Source of the DNA: Flavobacterium dauae
GTDB lineage: Bacteria; Bacteroidota; Bacteroidia; Flavobacteriales; Flavobacteriaceae
NCBI RefSeq assembly: GCF_004151275.2
Contig: NZ_CP130821.1
Coordinates: forward strand, 1,302,001-1,366,000
Length of the DNA stretch: 64,000 nt
Direction of reading: 5' to 3'
The translations under genes were made by a program, and so were the position numbers. The notes below the pieces were generated by a model. It was not told the DNA's origin and ran no database searches. It saw nothing but the letters and a program-made list of their open reading frames with translations. How positions within the stretch are numbered: position 1 is the first letter of the stretch; each line of letters begins with the position of its first letter. Positions 17,001-26,061 of the stretch are shown here, piece after piece.

Positions 17001-18296
17001 ATGCTAAATATTCCAGACTCTAATAACCCCAGAGTCGTAATTATAGGTGGCGGATTTGCCGGTGTTTCATTAGCCCGAAAATTAAAAAACAAAAATTTTC
17101 AGGTTGTTTTGCTTGACAAGCACAATTACCACAATTTTCAACCTTTGATGTATCAGGTAGCAACCGGCGGATTAGAATCGGGAACTATTGCTTATCCGAT
17201 TCGTAAAATTGTTAAAGAACATAAAGAAGCTTTTTTTAGGATGGCTTTGGTTGAAAAAATTGACACAGAAAATAAGAAAATAATTACTGATATTGGTACT
17301 ATTTATTATGATTATGTTGTTATTGCAACAGGTTCTACCAATAATTATTTCGGAAATAAAGAAATCGAAAAAAACAGTATGGTAATGAAAACCATACCCG
17401 AAGCTTTAAATATCCGCAGTTTAATTCTTGAAAATTTTGAACTGGCTTTACAAACCAATAATATGGAAGAGCGTAAAACCTTGATGAATTTTGTTATTGT
17501 TGGTGCCGGACCAACAGGTGTGGAATTAGCCGGAGCTTTAGCCGAAATGAAAAATGCCGTTTTTCCTAAAGATTACCCCGATTTAGATCTTTCAATGATG
17601 GAAATCAACCTGATTCAGGGTGGAGAACGAATTTTGGATGCAATGACTAAAAAATCGTCAAAAGCAGCAGAAAAATTCTTAAAAGAATTAGGCGTAAAAA
17701 TCCATTTAAACAGTATTGTTACTAATTACGACGGTACCACCATTGAAACCAAAGGCGGGTTGTCTTTTAAAACACAGGCAGTTATTTGGTCGGCAGGAGT
17801 AAAAGGAGCACCGGTTGACGGTATTTCGCAGACTTTAGACCGTGCGACCCGAATTAAAGTGAACGAATTTAATCAGGTAGAAGGTTTTACAGATATTTTT
17901 GCATTGGGCGATGTAGCGGCAATGTACGGAGAAAAATATCAGTACGGGCACCCAATGATGGCACAACCCGCTATTCAGCAAGGAGCGTTGTTGGCAGAAA
18001 ATTTAGAGCGTTTAGAGAAAAAGCAATCGCTTAAAAAGTTTGTTTATAACGATAAAGGTTCTATGGCAACCATTGGTCGGAACAAAGCAGTTGTAGATTT
18101 GCCTAAATTACATTTTAACGGAGTTTTTGCTTGGTTTGTATGGATGTTTATTCACTTGGTTTCATTAATTGGTTTTAAAAATAAAACGTTAGTTTTCTGG
18201 AGCTGGGTTTATAATTACTTTGTTTTTGATCGCGAATCGCGCGTAATTATTCGTCCGTACCGTAAAAACAGAGATATAAAACCGCAGGACAATTAA
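17001..18296 (+). CDS. Type II NADH:quinone dehydrogenase (NDH-2)
   Basis: 431 aa FAD/NAD(P)-binding flavoprotein. N-terminal FAD Rossmann motif IIGGGFAGVSLARKL, a second nucleotide fold with IVGAGPTGVELAGALAE for NADH, and the GD motif IFALGDVAAM for FAD. The C-terminal segment (FAWFVWMFIHLVSLIGFKN, then VFWSWVYNYFVFDRESR) is the membrane-anchoring amphipathic part typical of NDH-2. It passes electrons from NADH to menaquinone without proton pumping. Single gene; its stop overlaps the convergent DUF3810 gene by 4 bp. Confidence 0.9.
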   Translation: MLNIPDSNNPRVVIIGGGFAGVSLARKLKNKNFQVVLLDKHNYHNFQPLMYQVATGGLESGTIAYPIRKIVKEHKEAFFRMALVEKIDTENKKIITDIGTIYYDYVVIATGSTNNYFGNKEIEKNSMVMKTIPEALNIRSLILENFELALQTNNMEERKTLMNFVIVGAGPTGVELAGALAEMKNAVFPKDYPDLDLSMMEINLIQGGERILDAMTKKSSKAAEKFLKELGVKIHLNSIVTNYDGTTIETKGGLSFKTQAVIWSAGVKGAPVDGISQTLDRATRIKVNEFNQVEGFTDIFALGDVAAMYGEKYQYGHPMMAQPAIQQGALLAENLERLEKKQSLKKFVYNDKGSMATIGRNKAVVDLPKLHFNGVFAWFVWMFIHLVSLIGFKNKTLVFWSWVYNYFVFDRESRVIIRPYRKNRDIKPQDN

Positions 18297-19363
18297 ATTT
18301 CAGGATACTTTTTGTTGTAATTAATCAATAAATCAACAAATTTATTATAAGATAAAATCCCGTCTTTTTGGTTGTTTATCTTTAAAAATCTGCTATAAAG
18401 ATGCTTAAAAAAATACGAAGAAACATTTCGTTTACTTTGCCAAAATTGTTCGCTTTCTAAAATATTTTGCCGAACGCCAACATTTAAACGGTTAAAAAGT
18501 AGCTGATACGTTTCTTCGTTTTCATTTTTATACTGTTTTAAGCAATATTTTAAAGCATATAAATTTGCTGCATATTTAAACTTTAAATCGGTACTTTGCA
18601 ATAGCACTTTATAACCGTAAAAATTAGCTTCGGTTTCGCTTGCAATTCCTAACTGATGTGCCATTTCGTGTGCCACGGTTACTGGCATTCCTATCGTTGG
18701 TATTTGAATATTTACCTGATTTTCGTGTGTAAACGGATTAAAATAGCCACTAAATCCGGTATATGATTGCAGGGTCGAATAAAACGATGGTTTTACGTTA
18801 TTGATCCTATTTTTAGTCAAAATTTTCTTTAAATGGTCAGGCAGTTTTGTGTAATTTAATTTTGCATTTTTATTGAATAACTCCAGATTTTTTTCAATCA
18901 CCACCTTTTTTAAAGAATCCTCCTTCGTTATCAATAAATGCTGACTGTTTACTATTGATGTTAATTTGCTTGTGATAGAATCTAATTCGGTTTGCGTATA
19001 ATTTCTTTCTAATTCTAATTGATGTGCAACTGAAAATTTGTAATTGTTCAATCCCCAAAAAAGCTGAAAAATCCCAAAGAATAGTAAAACCGATGTCAAT
19101 ATAAAAACACCAAAATCTTTATACAATTTTCTTTTTATCAACACAAAACACCTGTAAATAAAGTAAATTACAACAACTGCATAAAATACATCGCCCAAAG
19201 AAAACGGAAATATGTTCGATATTAAATGTAAGAAACTATCTAAATAACTGTAAAGTTTTTGATTGTAAATTTGAGTGAAAAATTCTGGAAATAAAGGTCC
19301 AATTAGATAACTACAAATTACAAAGAGCAGTAATACAGTTAAAAAGAAATATTTTTTTTTCAT
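18293..19363 (-). CDS. DUF3810 membrane protein with zinc-peptidase-like HEMAH motif
   Basis: 356 aa. Three hydrophobic helices in the first 115 residues (for example FFLTVLLLFVICSYLIGPLF and GVFILTSVLLFFGIFQLFWGL) are followed by a soluble domain with TVAHEMAHQLGIASETEANFYG near residue 230, which looks like a gluzincin active site (HExxH plus a downstream glutamate). DUF3810 is widespread in Firmicutes and Bacteroidota and uncharacterised; a membrane-bound metallopeptidase is a reasonable inference. Single gene transcribed toward ndh. Confidence 0.85.
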   Translation of the reverse strand: MKKKYFFLTVLLLFVICSYLIGPLFPEFFTQIYNQKLYSYLDSFLHLISNIFPFSLGDVFYAVVVIYFIYRCFVLIKRKLYKDFGVFILTSVLLFFGIFQLFWGLNNYKFSVAHQLELERNYTQTELDSITSKLTSIVNSQHLLITKEDSLKKVVIEKNLELFNKNAKLNYTKLPDHLKKILTKNRINNVKPSFYSTLQSYTGFSGYFNPFTHENQVNIQIPTIGMPVTVAHEMAHQLGIASETEANFYGYKVLLQSTDLKFKYAANLYALKYCLKQYKNENEETYQLLFNRLNVGVRQNILESEQFWQSKRNVSSYFFKHLYSRFLKINNQKDGILSYNKFVDLLINYNKKYPEI

Positions 19364-19400
19364 TTAAATATTTTATTTAGAATAAATAAAAATAATTATT

Positions 19401-19408
19401 TATATTTG
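19401..19408 (+). promoter_or_regulatory. Candidate -7 element for the 2Fe-2S protein gene
   Basis: TATATTTG, 21 bases before ATG 19430. This position excludes the longer frame starting at 19406. Confidence 0.5.
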
Positions 19409-19429
19409 TACTCGTTAAAGATAAGGATA

Positions 19430-19693
19430 ATGAGTAAATGTAAATCTTTTAATGAAGTAATTTATTTTTGCGATGGAAAAAAATGTTGCAGATACAATGA
19501 AGAAGCAAAATCTTGCTTAAAAGAATTACTTAAAGAAACAGGTTTAAACCAAAATGTTTCGTTAGAAAAAATGAAATGCCAGGGAATGTGTAAAAGTGCA
19601 CCGGTGTTTTACATTGATTCTGAAAAAAAATATAAAAAAGAAGTAACAAAGAAAAAAGCACAGAAGTTATTTGACAAGTATATTGTTGCGTAA
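19430..19693 (+). CDS. Thioredoxin-like [2Fe-2S] ferredoxin domain protein
   Basis: 87 aa from ATG 19430, which is preceded by AAGGATA. Cysteine pattern CDGKKC near the start and MKCQGMCKSAPVFYID later is that of the thioredoxin-like 2Fe-2S ferredoxin fold, as in the NuoE C-terminal domain, with a lysine-rich tail. Stand-alone members are common in Flavobacteriia; electron partner is unknown. No operon partner: DUF3810 is divergent. Confidence 0.8.
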   Translation: MSKCKSFNEVIYFCDGKKCCRYNEEAKSCLKELLKETGLNQNVSLEKMKCQGMCKSAPVFYIDSEKKYKKEVTKKKAQKLFDKYIVA

Positions 19694-19800
19694 CCTTAAA
19701 AATAATTATTGTTTTTATTTTGTATGACAGCCATTTTAAACCCAGTTTAAAGTGGCTTTTTTGTTTAATAATAAGTAACTTTGGTTAAAATTTAAAAGAT

Positions 19801-21264
19801 ATGAGTCAAGATATTCGCAATTTAGAGCCACTACCATTGTGGAATCACTTTGCAGATTTAAACGCAGTTCCGCGTCCGTCAAAAAAAGAAGAACGTGTAA
19901 TTGCCTTCATGAAACAGTTCGGCGAAAATTTAGGATTAGAAACCATTGTTGAGGAAGTTGGTAACGTAATTGTAAAAAAAACGGCAACAGCAGGTATGGA
20001 GAATCGTAAAACTATTGTTTTGCAGTCGCATTTAGATATGGTTCATCAAAAAAACAACGACACCGTTTTCGATTTTGATACACAGGGAATTGATATGTAT
20101 ATTGATGAAGACTGGGTTCGTGCAAAGGGAACTACTTTAGGTGCCGATAACGGTATTGGTGTAGCTACAATTATGGCGATTTTGGCTTCAAAAGAAATCG
20201 AACATCCGGCAATTGAAGCCTTGTTTACCATTGATGAAGAAACCGGAATGACCGGTGCAATGGGCTTAAAAGGCGGATTGTTAACGGGCGAAATCCTATT
20301 GAATTTAGATACAGAAGAAGATGATGAAATTGATATTGGCTGTGCCGGTGGGGTAGATGTAACTGCTGTTGCAGAATACGATGATGAAGAAATTCCCGAC
20401 GGATCTGTAGCTTACAAAATTACCGTTAAAGGATTAAAGGGCGGACATTCAGGTATGGATATCCACAAAGGTTTGGGCAACGCCAATAAAATTATGAACC
20501 GTTTGCTTTTTAATGGTTTTGATAAATTTGGATTGCAGATTTCTACCATTAACGGCGGAAGTTTGCGTAATGCCATTCCGCGCGAAAGTGTTGCAAATGT
20601 GATTATAGCCAAAGTATATGACGAAACTTTTGTATTTGATATGCAGCAAATTGTCAATGAAATAAAAACAGAATTGGCAACTACTGAACCTAATTTAGAA
20701 ATCATTTTTGAAAAACAGGAAATAGTACCAGAAAAAGTAATGCCGCCAATGGCGCAATATTACTTGGTTCGTGCATTATACACCGCTCATAACGGAGTTT
20801 ACAGAATGAGTGCCGATTTTGATGATTTGGTTGAAACATCAAACAACATTGCAAAAGTAACCGTTGGTAACGGTAAATTGCAGGTGCAGTGTTTAACTCG
20901 GTCTTCGGTTGAAACATCAAAGTTCGATTTAGCGAACAGTTTACGTTCGGCATTTGAATTAATGGGGTGCGAGGTTGATTTTTCGGGATCTTACCCAGGT
21001 TGGACACCTAATCCAAATTCATCTATCTTAAAAGTTTTAGACGAATTGTACGAAAAACAAAATGGAAAAAAAGCGAATGTTGTTGCTTGTCACGCCGGAT
21101 TGGAATGCGGTATTTTAGGAACAAATTATCCTGATATGGAAATGATTTCTTTTGGACCAACAATTCGCGGTGCACACTCACCAGAAGAACGGGTTTCTAT
21201 TTCATCAGTTCAAAAATATTGGAAATTTGTTTTAGAAATTCTAAAGAATATTCCTGTTAAATAG
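19801..21264 (+). CDS. pepD: Aminoacyl-histidine dipeptidase (PepD, M20 family)
   Basis: 487 aa, the usual size. M20 metallopeptidase motifs: QSHLDMVHQKN (metal-binding histidine and aspartate), the bridging aspartate in GADNGIGVATIMAI, TIDEETGMTGAMGL with the catalytic glutamate, and C-terminal GAHSPEERVS. The central dimerisation insert (about 200-390) contains GGHSGMDIHKG. It hydrolyses Xaa-His and other dipeptides in the cytoplasm. Own terminator; no operon. Confidence 0.95.
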   Translation: MSQDIRNLEPLPLWNHFADLNAVPRPSKKEERVIAFMKQFGENLGLETIVEEVGNVIVKKTATAGMENRKTIVLQSHLDMVHQKNNDTVFDFDTQGIDMYIDEDWVRAKGTTLGADNGIGVATIMAILASKEIEHPAIEALFTIDEETGMTGAMGLKGGLLTGEILLNLDTEEDDEIDIGCAGGVDVTAVAEYDDEEIPDGSVAYKITVKGLKGGHSGMDIHKGLGNANKIMNRLLFNGFDKFGLQISTINGGSLRNAIPRESVANVIIAKVYDETFVFDMQQIVNEIKTELATTEPNLEIIFEKQEIVPEKVMPPMAQYYLVRALYTAHNGVYRMSADFDDLVETSNNIAKVTVGNGKLQVQCLTRSSVETSKFDLANSLRSAFELMGCEVDFSGSYPGWTPNPNSSILKVLDELYEKQNGKKANVVACHAGLECGILGTNYPDMEMISFGPTIRGAHSPEERVSISSVQKYWKFVLEILKNIPVK

Positions 21265-21265
21265 T

Positions 21266-21298
21266 AAAAAAGCAACTCACTTGAGTTGCTTTTTTTAT
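21266..21298. terminator. Bidirectional terminator between pepD and the membrane-protein gene
   Basis: AAAAAAGCAACTCA and TGAGTTGCTTTTTT with a 2-base loop region; nearly the same stem as the tRNA-Arg terminator at 9704-9734. The stop codon of the convergent gene (21295) lies in its T-run. Confidence 0.9.
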
Positions 21299-21699
21299 TT
21301 TCTCCCCAAAACATATCCCAAATAAGCCATTGGAATATAAGCTAAAATTAAATCAACGCAATTAAACCACATAGGCGAAGGCACCATAAAAACCATTGAA
21401 ATACCGCCTGCTAAAAACAAAACGCCAATTACCATTGGTCCGATTATGGATTTAGGATTGGATAATTTTGTAACAATAAATGCACCAACCAACGTTCCTA
21501 AAGCATGAGCCAAAAACGGAAAAATAAAATGTTTAGGTTCCATTAAATGCATACCTGCTGCCAAACCTTCGGCGGTTTTATTGTTTACGCCTGCCGGTAA
21601 TGGAATTATTTTACCGCTTACTGTTACAAGCATCATGTTTACTATTGACCCAATAATAAACCCGGCAATTGTTGCTAAAATATTTCTGTACTTTTTCAT
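21295..21699 (-). CDS. Small four-helix membrane protein, unknown function
   Basis: 134 aa with four predicted membrane helices: ILATIAGFIIGSIVNMMLVTV, FPFLAHALGTLVGAFIV, IIGPMVIGVLFLAGGISMVF and VDLILAYIPMAYLGYVLG. I recall similar proteins in Bacteroidota described only as hypothetical or membrane protein. It lies 7 bp downstream of the coiled-coil gene at 21707-22291, so the two are probably co-transcribed. Confidence 0.7.
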   Translation of the reverse strand: MKKYRNILATIAGFIIGSIVNMMLVTVSGKIIPLPAGVNNKTAEGLAAGMHLMEPKHFIFPFLAHALGTLVGAFIVTKLSNPKSIIGPMVIGVLFLAGGISMVFMVPSPMWFNCVDLILAYIPMAYLGYVLGRK

Positions 21700-21706
21700 A
21701 ATGATT

Positions 21707-22291
21707 CTACTTCTTCGTTAATTTATCATTCCAACTTTGCACAAACTTTAGCTTTTCGGTTTTTAATTCGTCGGCTTTTTCATCTAAATTAAAAGGTTCA
21801 ACATTATCTAATTCTTCGTATGTGTAAAAATTGTATTGCATATTTTCTTTTAAATGATCTATATGAAACTGGTACTCATCTAATAAATAAGCAATTTCGT
21901 CTTTTAGTTCTTTCTTAAATTCTTTTACCACTTTCAATTCTTCAAAAATCTGGTCGATTGTTTCTTCTGTTTCTGTAAAGCTATACGGAGTGTAAATTGG
22001 TGTAAGTGATTTAAAATCAGTACTTTTTTTAAGTGATTGTAAAGTTTTAATAGAACCAAAATCAAAATTAGAATATTCTTTTAGTATCTTTTCATTTTTA
22101 ATAATATGATTGATAAATTCAGCATAAAAAGGTTCGGTTTCTGCGTCAAAATCCTTTAAAGTATAAAAATGCTGTAATAATAAAAACGCATCGTTATAAA
22201 AACCAACCACATCGTCTTTTATAATTTCAGGAGTGTAATTTTCTATAAATTGTTCAACAAATTCGTTAATTGCTTTATTGTTATTTTTCAT
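21707..22291 (-). CDS. Hypothetical cytoplasmic protein, helical
   Basis: 194 aa, acidic and lysine-rich, no signal peptide or membrane segment. Long amphipathic helices are likely (for example EETIDQIFEELKVVKEFKKE, then LKDEIAYLLDEYQFHIDHLK). Not recognised. First gene of a probable two-gene unit with the membrane protein downstream. Confidence 0.6.
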   Translation of the reverse strand: MKNNNKAINEFVEQFIENYTPEIIKDDVVGFYNDAFLLLQHFYTLKDFDAETEPFYAEFINHIIKNEKILKEYSNFDFGSIKTLQSLKKSTDFKSLTPIYTPYSFTETEETIDQIFEELKVVKEFKKELKDEIAYLLDEYQFHIDHLKENMQYNFYTYEELDNVEPFNLDEKADELKTEKLKFVQSWNDKLTKK

Positions 22292-22359
22292 AATGTTGAA
22301 ATTTTATGTAAAGATATTTCTAATATCTTTATCTTTGATGATACATCAATAAATTAATT

Positions 22360-22569
22360 ATGAAAAATATTTACGACTTGGATTTACACGAAAGTACGGT
22401 GGTAAAAACAGTGATTCCTGAATACGAAAACCGATTGAAACAGATTCTTTACTATCGTGTAACGCGTGTTGCCGGCGGTTGGCTGTACAAGAAAATTGGC
22501 GTTGATTTTCCGGAAGTTTTTGTGCCTTACAGCGATGAATTTAAAAGCAGAAGAGAAACGGATGTATAG
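22360..22569 (+). CDS. Conserved small hypothetical protein with GGWLY motif
   Basis: 69 aa. The TRVAGGWLY ... EVFVPYSDEF pattern resembles a widespread family of short proteins with TRVPGGWIY and a following VFVPF segment, of unknown function. The N-terminus is acidic. It is divergent from the hypothetical gene at 21707-22291 and convergent with the helicase gene, sharing its terminator. Confidence 0.65.
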   Translation: MKNIYDLDLHESTVVKTVIPEYENRLKQILYYRVTRVAGGWLYKKIGVDFPEVFVPYSDEFKSRRETDV

Positions 22570-22570
22570 C

Positions 22571-22600
22571 AAAAGAGATGGTTTAATACCATCTCTTTTT
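22571..22600. terminator. Shared bidirectional terminator
   Basis: AAAAGAGATGG and CCATCTCTTTT with a loop of about 7 bases, T-runs on both sides. The last codons of the helicase gene (stop at 22583) are inside the stem. Confidence 0.85.
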
Positions 22601-23851
22601 ATTTTTTTTAGAAGCATCGGATTTTCGTGATGATGAATTTTTTTTATTAGAGTTGTTTGCAGATGTTGATTTTCCTTTATTTCTAAAGTCTTTTTTGGCA
22701 TTCGGGTTTGGTTCGCGCCACGGAAAAGGATTGTCTTTAACCACTTTTACCTGTAAACGAATTAGTTTTTCAATATCCTGCCAATAGTTTTTTTCATCGC
22801 GACCAACAAATGAAAGTGCCAAACCTTCTTCGCCGGCACGACCAGTTCTACCAATTCTGTGAACGTAAATCTCCGGAATATTCGGAATATCGTAATTAAT
22901 AACAAATGGCAGTTGCTGAATATCAATTCCACGCGATGCCACATCGGTAGCAACTAAAATATCAATCTGTTTGTTTTTAAAATCTTCTAAAATCTGTAAT
23001 CGGACAGCTTGCGACTTATCTCCGTGAATGGCATTGGCTTTATAACCTTCCTTCTGTAAAAAATCAACCACCTGATCGGCACCTTGCTTTGTTCTTGTAA
23101 AAAGCAGAACATTTTTCAGGTTTTGCGTTTCAAGAACGTGCTTTAAAAGTTTCTTCTTGTCTTCTTTTTCAACAAGATAGGTTTTTTGTGTAATATTTTC
23201 ACCGGTACTAGAAGTCGGATCAACCGAAACATACACAGCATTGCTTAAAAATTCATCGGCTAATTCACGCACGCCCATTGGCATAGTTGCCGAAAACATC
23301 AGGGTTTGTCTGTTTTGCGGTGTCAGTTTTATAATTTTACGAACATCATTTATAAAACCCATATCCAGCATTAAATCGGCTTCATCAATCACTAATTGAT
23401 GTAAAGCATCGGTTTTAATAAAGTTCTGTTTGTATAAATCTAAAAATCTGCCGGGTGTTGCAACAAGTACATCGATACCTTCTTTCAATGCGTTAATTTG
23501 AGGTTGCATGTTCACACCTCCATAAATTACGTAGGTTTTAATCTGAGTATATTTACTTATGGCTTCAAAATTTTCGGCAATCTGTATAGCTAATTCGCGG
23601 GTAGGAGATAGGATAATAGTTCTAATCTGTTTGCGTTTTTTGCCCGAACCTACAATTCTGTGGATATGATTTATGATAGGAATGGCAAATGCCGCTGTTT
23701 TTCCGGTTCCGGTTTGTGCACAACCTACCAAATCTTTTCCATCAATCAAAGACGGAATTGCTTTTTCCTGAATAGGCGTGGCAGTGGTGTAACCTAAATC
23801 TTTAATAGCTTCGGCAACATTATTGTTCAGCAAAAAATCAGTAAAATCCAT
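22583..23851 (-). CDS. DEAD-box RNA helicase (RhlE-like)
   Basis: 422 aa from ATG 23851; a TTG two codons upstream is a less likely start. Motifs in order: Q-motif region (GYTTATPIQEKAIPSLIDG), Walker A AQTGTGKTAAF, PTRELAIQI, TPGRFLDL, DEAD as IDEADLMLDMGF, SAT as FSATMP, TDVASRGIDI, and HRIGRTGRAGEEG. A short basic serine/asparagine-rich tail (NKGKSTSANNSNKKNSSSRK) suggests RNA contact. RhlE-type helicases unwind RNA duplexes in ribosome assembly and mRNA decay. Divergent from the M1 peptidase gene. Confidence 0.93.
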   Translation of the reverse strand: MDFTDFLLNNNVAEAIKDLGYTTATPIQEKAIPSLIDGKDLVGCAQTGTGKTAAFAIPIINHIHRIVGSGKKRKQIRTIILSPTRELAIQIAENFEAISKYTQIKTYVIYGGVNMQPQINALKEGIDVLVATPGRFLDLYKQNFIKTDALHQLVIDEADLMLDMGFINDVRKIIKLTPQNRQTLMFSATMPMGVRELADEFLSNAVYVSVDPTSSTGENITQKTYLVEKEDKKKLLKHVLETQNLKNVLLFTRTKQGADQVVDFLQKEGYKANAIHGDKSQAVRLQILEDFKNKQIDILVATDVASRGIDIQQLPFVINYDIPNIPEIYVHRIGRTGRAGEEGLALSFVGRDEKNYWQDIEKLIRLQVKVVKDNPFPWREPNPNAKKDFRNKGKSTSANNSNKKNSSSRKSDASKKNKKRWY

Positions 23852-23867
23852 ACGCAAAATTTTTAAG

Positions 23868-23889
23868 CAAAATTACATTTTTAATTTTG
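23868..23889. promoter_or_regulatory. Bidirectional pair of -7 elements between helicase and M1 peptidase genes
   Basis: CAAAATTA at 23868-23875 is the reverse complement of TAATTTTG at 23882-23889; each matches TAnnTTTG on its own strand, one facing each gene, with 6 bases between. Upstream TTG elements are not obvious on either strand. Confidence 0.45.
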
Positions 23890-23932
23890 TACTTTTATCA
23901 CTTTGTAATACATTCCGATAAAAATTCAGTTT

Positions 23933-26017
23933 ATGAGACAAACAGTACTTGCTATAAGTTTACTAATATCGTTAAACAGTTGGTCGCAAACAAAACCAAA
24001 AGTTGATTTTACAATAGCTAACGCTTCTATTAAATTTGATATTGCCGAACACCTGGTTGTTGGCGATGTTACCTATCAATTTACCGTGAACGAAATGACC
24101 GATTCTATTAAGATTGATGCGAAAAATATGATGATTCAGGGTGTTAAGCTAAACGGGCAAACGCCTAAATATCATTACGATAAAAAGCAGATTTCTTTTA
24201 CACAAGGTTTTAAAGAAGGTGAAAATACGGTTACGATTAGTTATAAAGCCAACCCAAAACAGGCGCTTTATTATGTTGGATCAGGAACCGATTTACAGAT
24301 TTGGACACAAGGTCAAGGAAAATATACCAGCCATTGGTTGCCAAGTTTTGACGATTACAACGAAAAAGTGATTTTCAACACCAAAATTACATTTGAAACA
24401 GGATATGATGTAATAAGCAACGGAACGCTGGATGGAAAAAAAGCCAGTGGAAAAAACACGACTTGGAGTTATAAAATGACGAAGCCAATGAGCTCTTATC
24501 TGGTAATGATGGCAATTGGTAAATTTGATAAAAAAACAGAGAAATCAGCGTCGGGTATAACAATTGAAAATTATATTCGTCCGGTTGATGCTGCCAAATA
24601 CACCACAACATATCAACACACCAAAAAGATATTCGATTTTTTAGAGAATCAAACCGGGTATTCATATCCTTGGCAAATTTATCGAAACATCCCTGTTGAA
24701 GATTTTATGTATGGCGGTATGGAAAATACCACTTCTACTATTTTTAGCAGCGATTATGTGGTGGATAATATTGCCGTAAATGACCGCGATTATATAAATG
24801 TGAATGCACACGAAATGGCTCATCAGTGGTTTGGTGATTTAGTTACCGCAAAATCGGGTAAAGATCATTGGTTGCAAGAAGGTTTTGCAACGTATTATGC
24901 ACTACTTGCCGAACGTGAAGTTTACGGTGTGGATTATTTTTACTGGAAAATGTACGAATTAGCAGAAATGGTAGCAAAAGATGCCAAAGAAAATAAAAAT
25001 ACTGCCGTTCACAGTGAAAAAGCCACAACCATTACCTATTATCAAAAAGGAGCGTGGATGTTGTTTTATTTATCAAGCCAGATTGGCGAAGCTAATTTTA
25101 ATACCGTTGTTAAAAATTATTTGAACAAGTACGCTTTTAAAAACGCATCAACCGAAGAATTTTTAAGTGAAATTGTGGCAGTTGTACCAAATTTTAATAT
25201 CGATAATTACAAACAAAACTGGTTAGAAAACAAATCGTTTAACACCAAAGACGCATTGTTCTTAATACAAAATTCACCGTTGGTAAAATCGTACTTTGAA
25301 GTTTTAGAATTGCAACCCAAAGCATTTGAAACTAAAAAAGATACCTTATTGAAATTGTTAAAAGATGCTAATACGCCAATGCAAACCAAAAGAGAAATTG
25401 CGTTTCAATTACATAAAGTCCCTTATGAAGAAGCAAAAGAGTTTTATCAAACAATTGCACAATCAAACGATATAAAAGTTCGTCAGGCATTGGTACAAGT
25501 CATTAGTGAAATTCCTGCTGAATTTTTAGAAGATTATAAAAAGTTTTTGAACGATAATTCATACATTACCAAAGAAATTGTATTAAAAAACTTGTGGTTG
25601 CAAAATGAATCGGGCAGAGCAGAATTATTAGATAAAACAGCAACCTGGAAAGGTTTTAACGATTATAATTTACGAATTACCTGGTTAATGTTTGCTTTAG
25701 CTACAGAAAACTATAAAAACGATAAGAAAGCACATTGGTATTCAGAATTAGAAAATTTTGCTTATGTAAAATACCCAAGCAATGTGCGTGCCAATGCCAT
25801 AAATGCTATGTGGTATTTAAATAAATATGATAGTAATACGTTGCCACAATTGGTAAGTGCATTGGTACATCACAACAGTAAGTTTCAAAAATTTGGAAAA
25901 GATGCCATTATTCGTTTATGTGAACGAAAAGAATTCAAAGATCATTTTAAGAAACTAATTCCTTATTTACCACAAGAAGAACATGAAGCATTGAAAAAGT
26001 TGATGGAGAGTATGTAA
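23933..26017 (+). CDS. M1 family aminopeptidase, exported
   Basis: 694 aa. Signal peptide at residues 1-19 (MRQTVLAISLLISLNSWSQ). The N-terminal beta-saddle domain is followed by the M1 hallmarks: MYGGMENTT (exopeptidase GxMEN), then HEMAHQWFGDLVT and the third zinc ligand in WLQEGFATYYA. The helical C-terminal domain continues to the end. It removes N-terminal residues from peptides in the periplasm or outside the cell. Single gene with its own terminator. Confidence 0.93.
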   Translation: MRQTVLAISLLISLNSWSQTKPKVDFTIANASIKFDIAEHLVVGDVTYQFTVNEMTDSIKIDAKNMMIQGVKLNGQTPKYHYDKKQISFTQGFKEGENTVTISYKANPKQALYYVGSGTDLQIWTQGQGKYTSHWLPSFDDYNEKVIFNTKITFETGYDVISNGTLDGKKASGKNTTWSYKMTKPMSSYLVMMAIGKFDKKTEKSASGITIENYIRPVDAAKYTTTYQHTKKIFDFLENQTGYSYPWQIYRNIPVEDFMYGGMENTTSTIFSSDYVVDNIAVNDRDYINVNAHEMAHQWFGDLVTAKSGKDHWLQEGFATYYALLAEREVYGVDYFYWKMYELAEMVAKDAKENKNTAVHSEKATTITYYQKGAWMLFYLSSQIGEANFNTVVKNYLNKYAFKNASTEEFLSEIVAVVPNFNIDNYKQNWLENKSFNTKDALFLIQNSPLVKSYFEVLELQPKAFETKKDTLLKLLKDANTPMQTKREIAFQLHKVPYEEAKEFYQTIAQSNDIKVRQALVQVISEIPAEFLEDYKKFLNDNSYITKEIVLKNLWLQNESGRAELLDKTATWKGFNDYNLRITWLMFALATENYKNDKKAHWYSELENFAYVKYPSNVRANAINAMWYLNKYDSNTLPQLVSALVHHNSKFQKFGKDAIIRLCERKEFKDHFKKLIPYLPQEEHEALKKLMESM

Positions 26018-26031
26018 CAATCTATAAAATC

Positions 26032-26061
26032 AAATCCCGTTAGTTCACTAGCGGGATTTTT
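26032..26061 (+). terminator. Terminator after the M1 peptidase gene
   Basis: AAATCCCGTTAG pairs with CTAGCGGGATTT (one G·U), short loop, then T residues. Confidence 0.85.
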
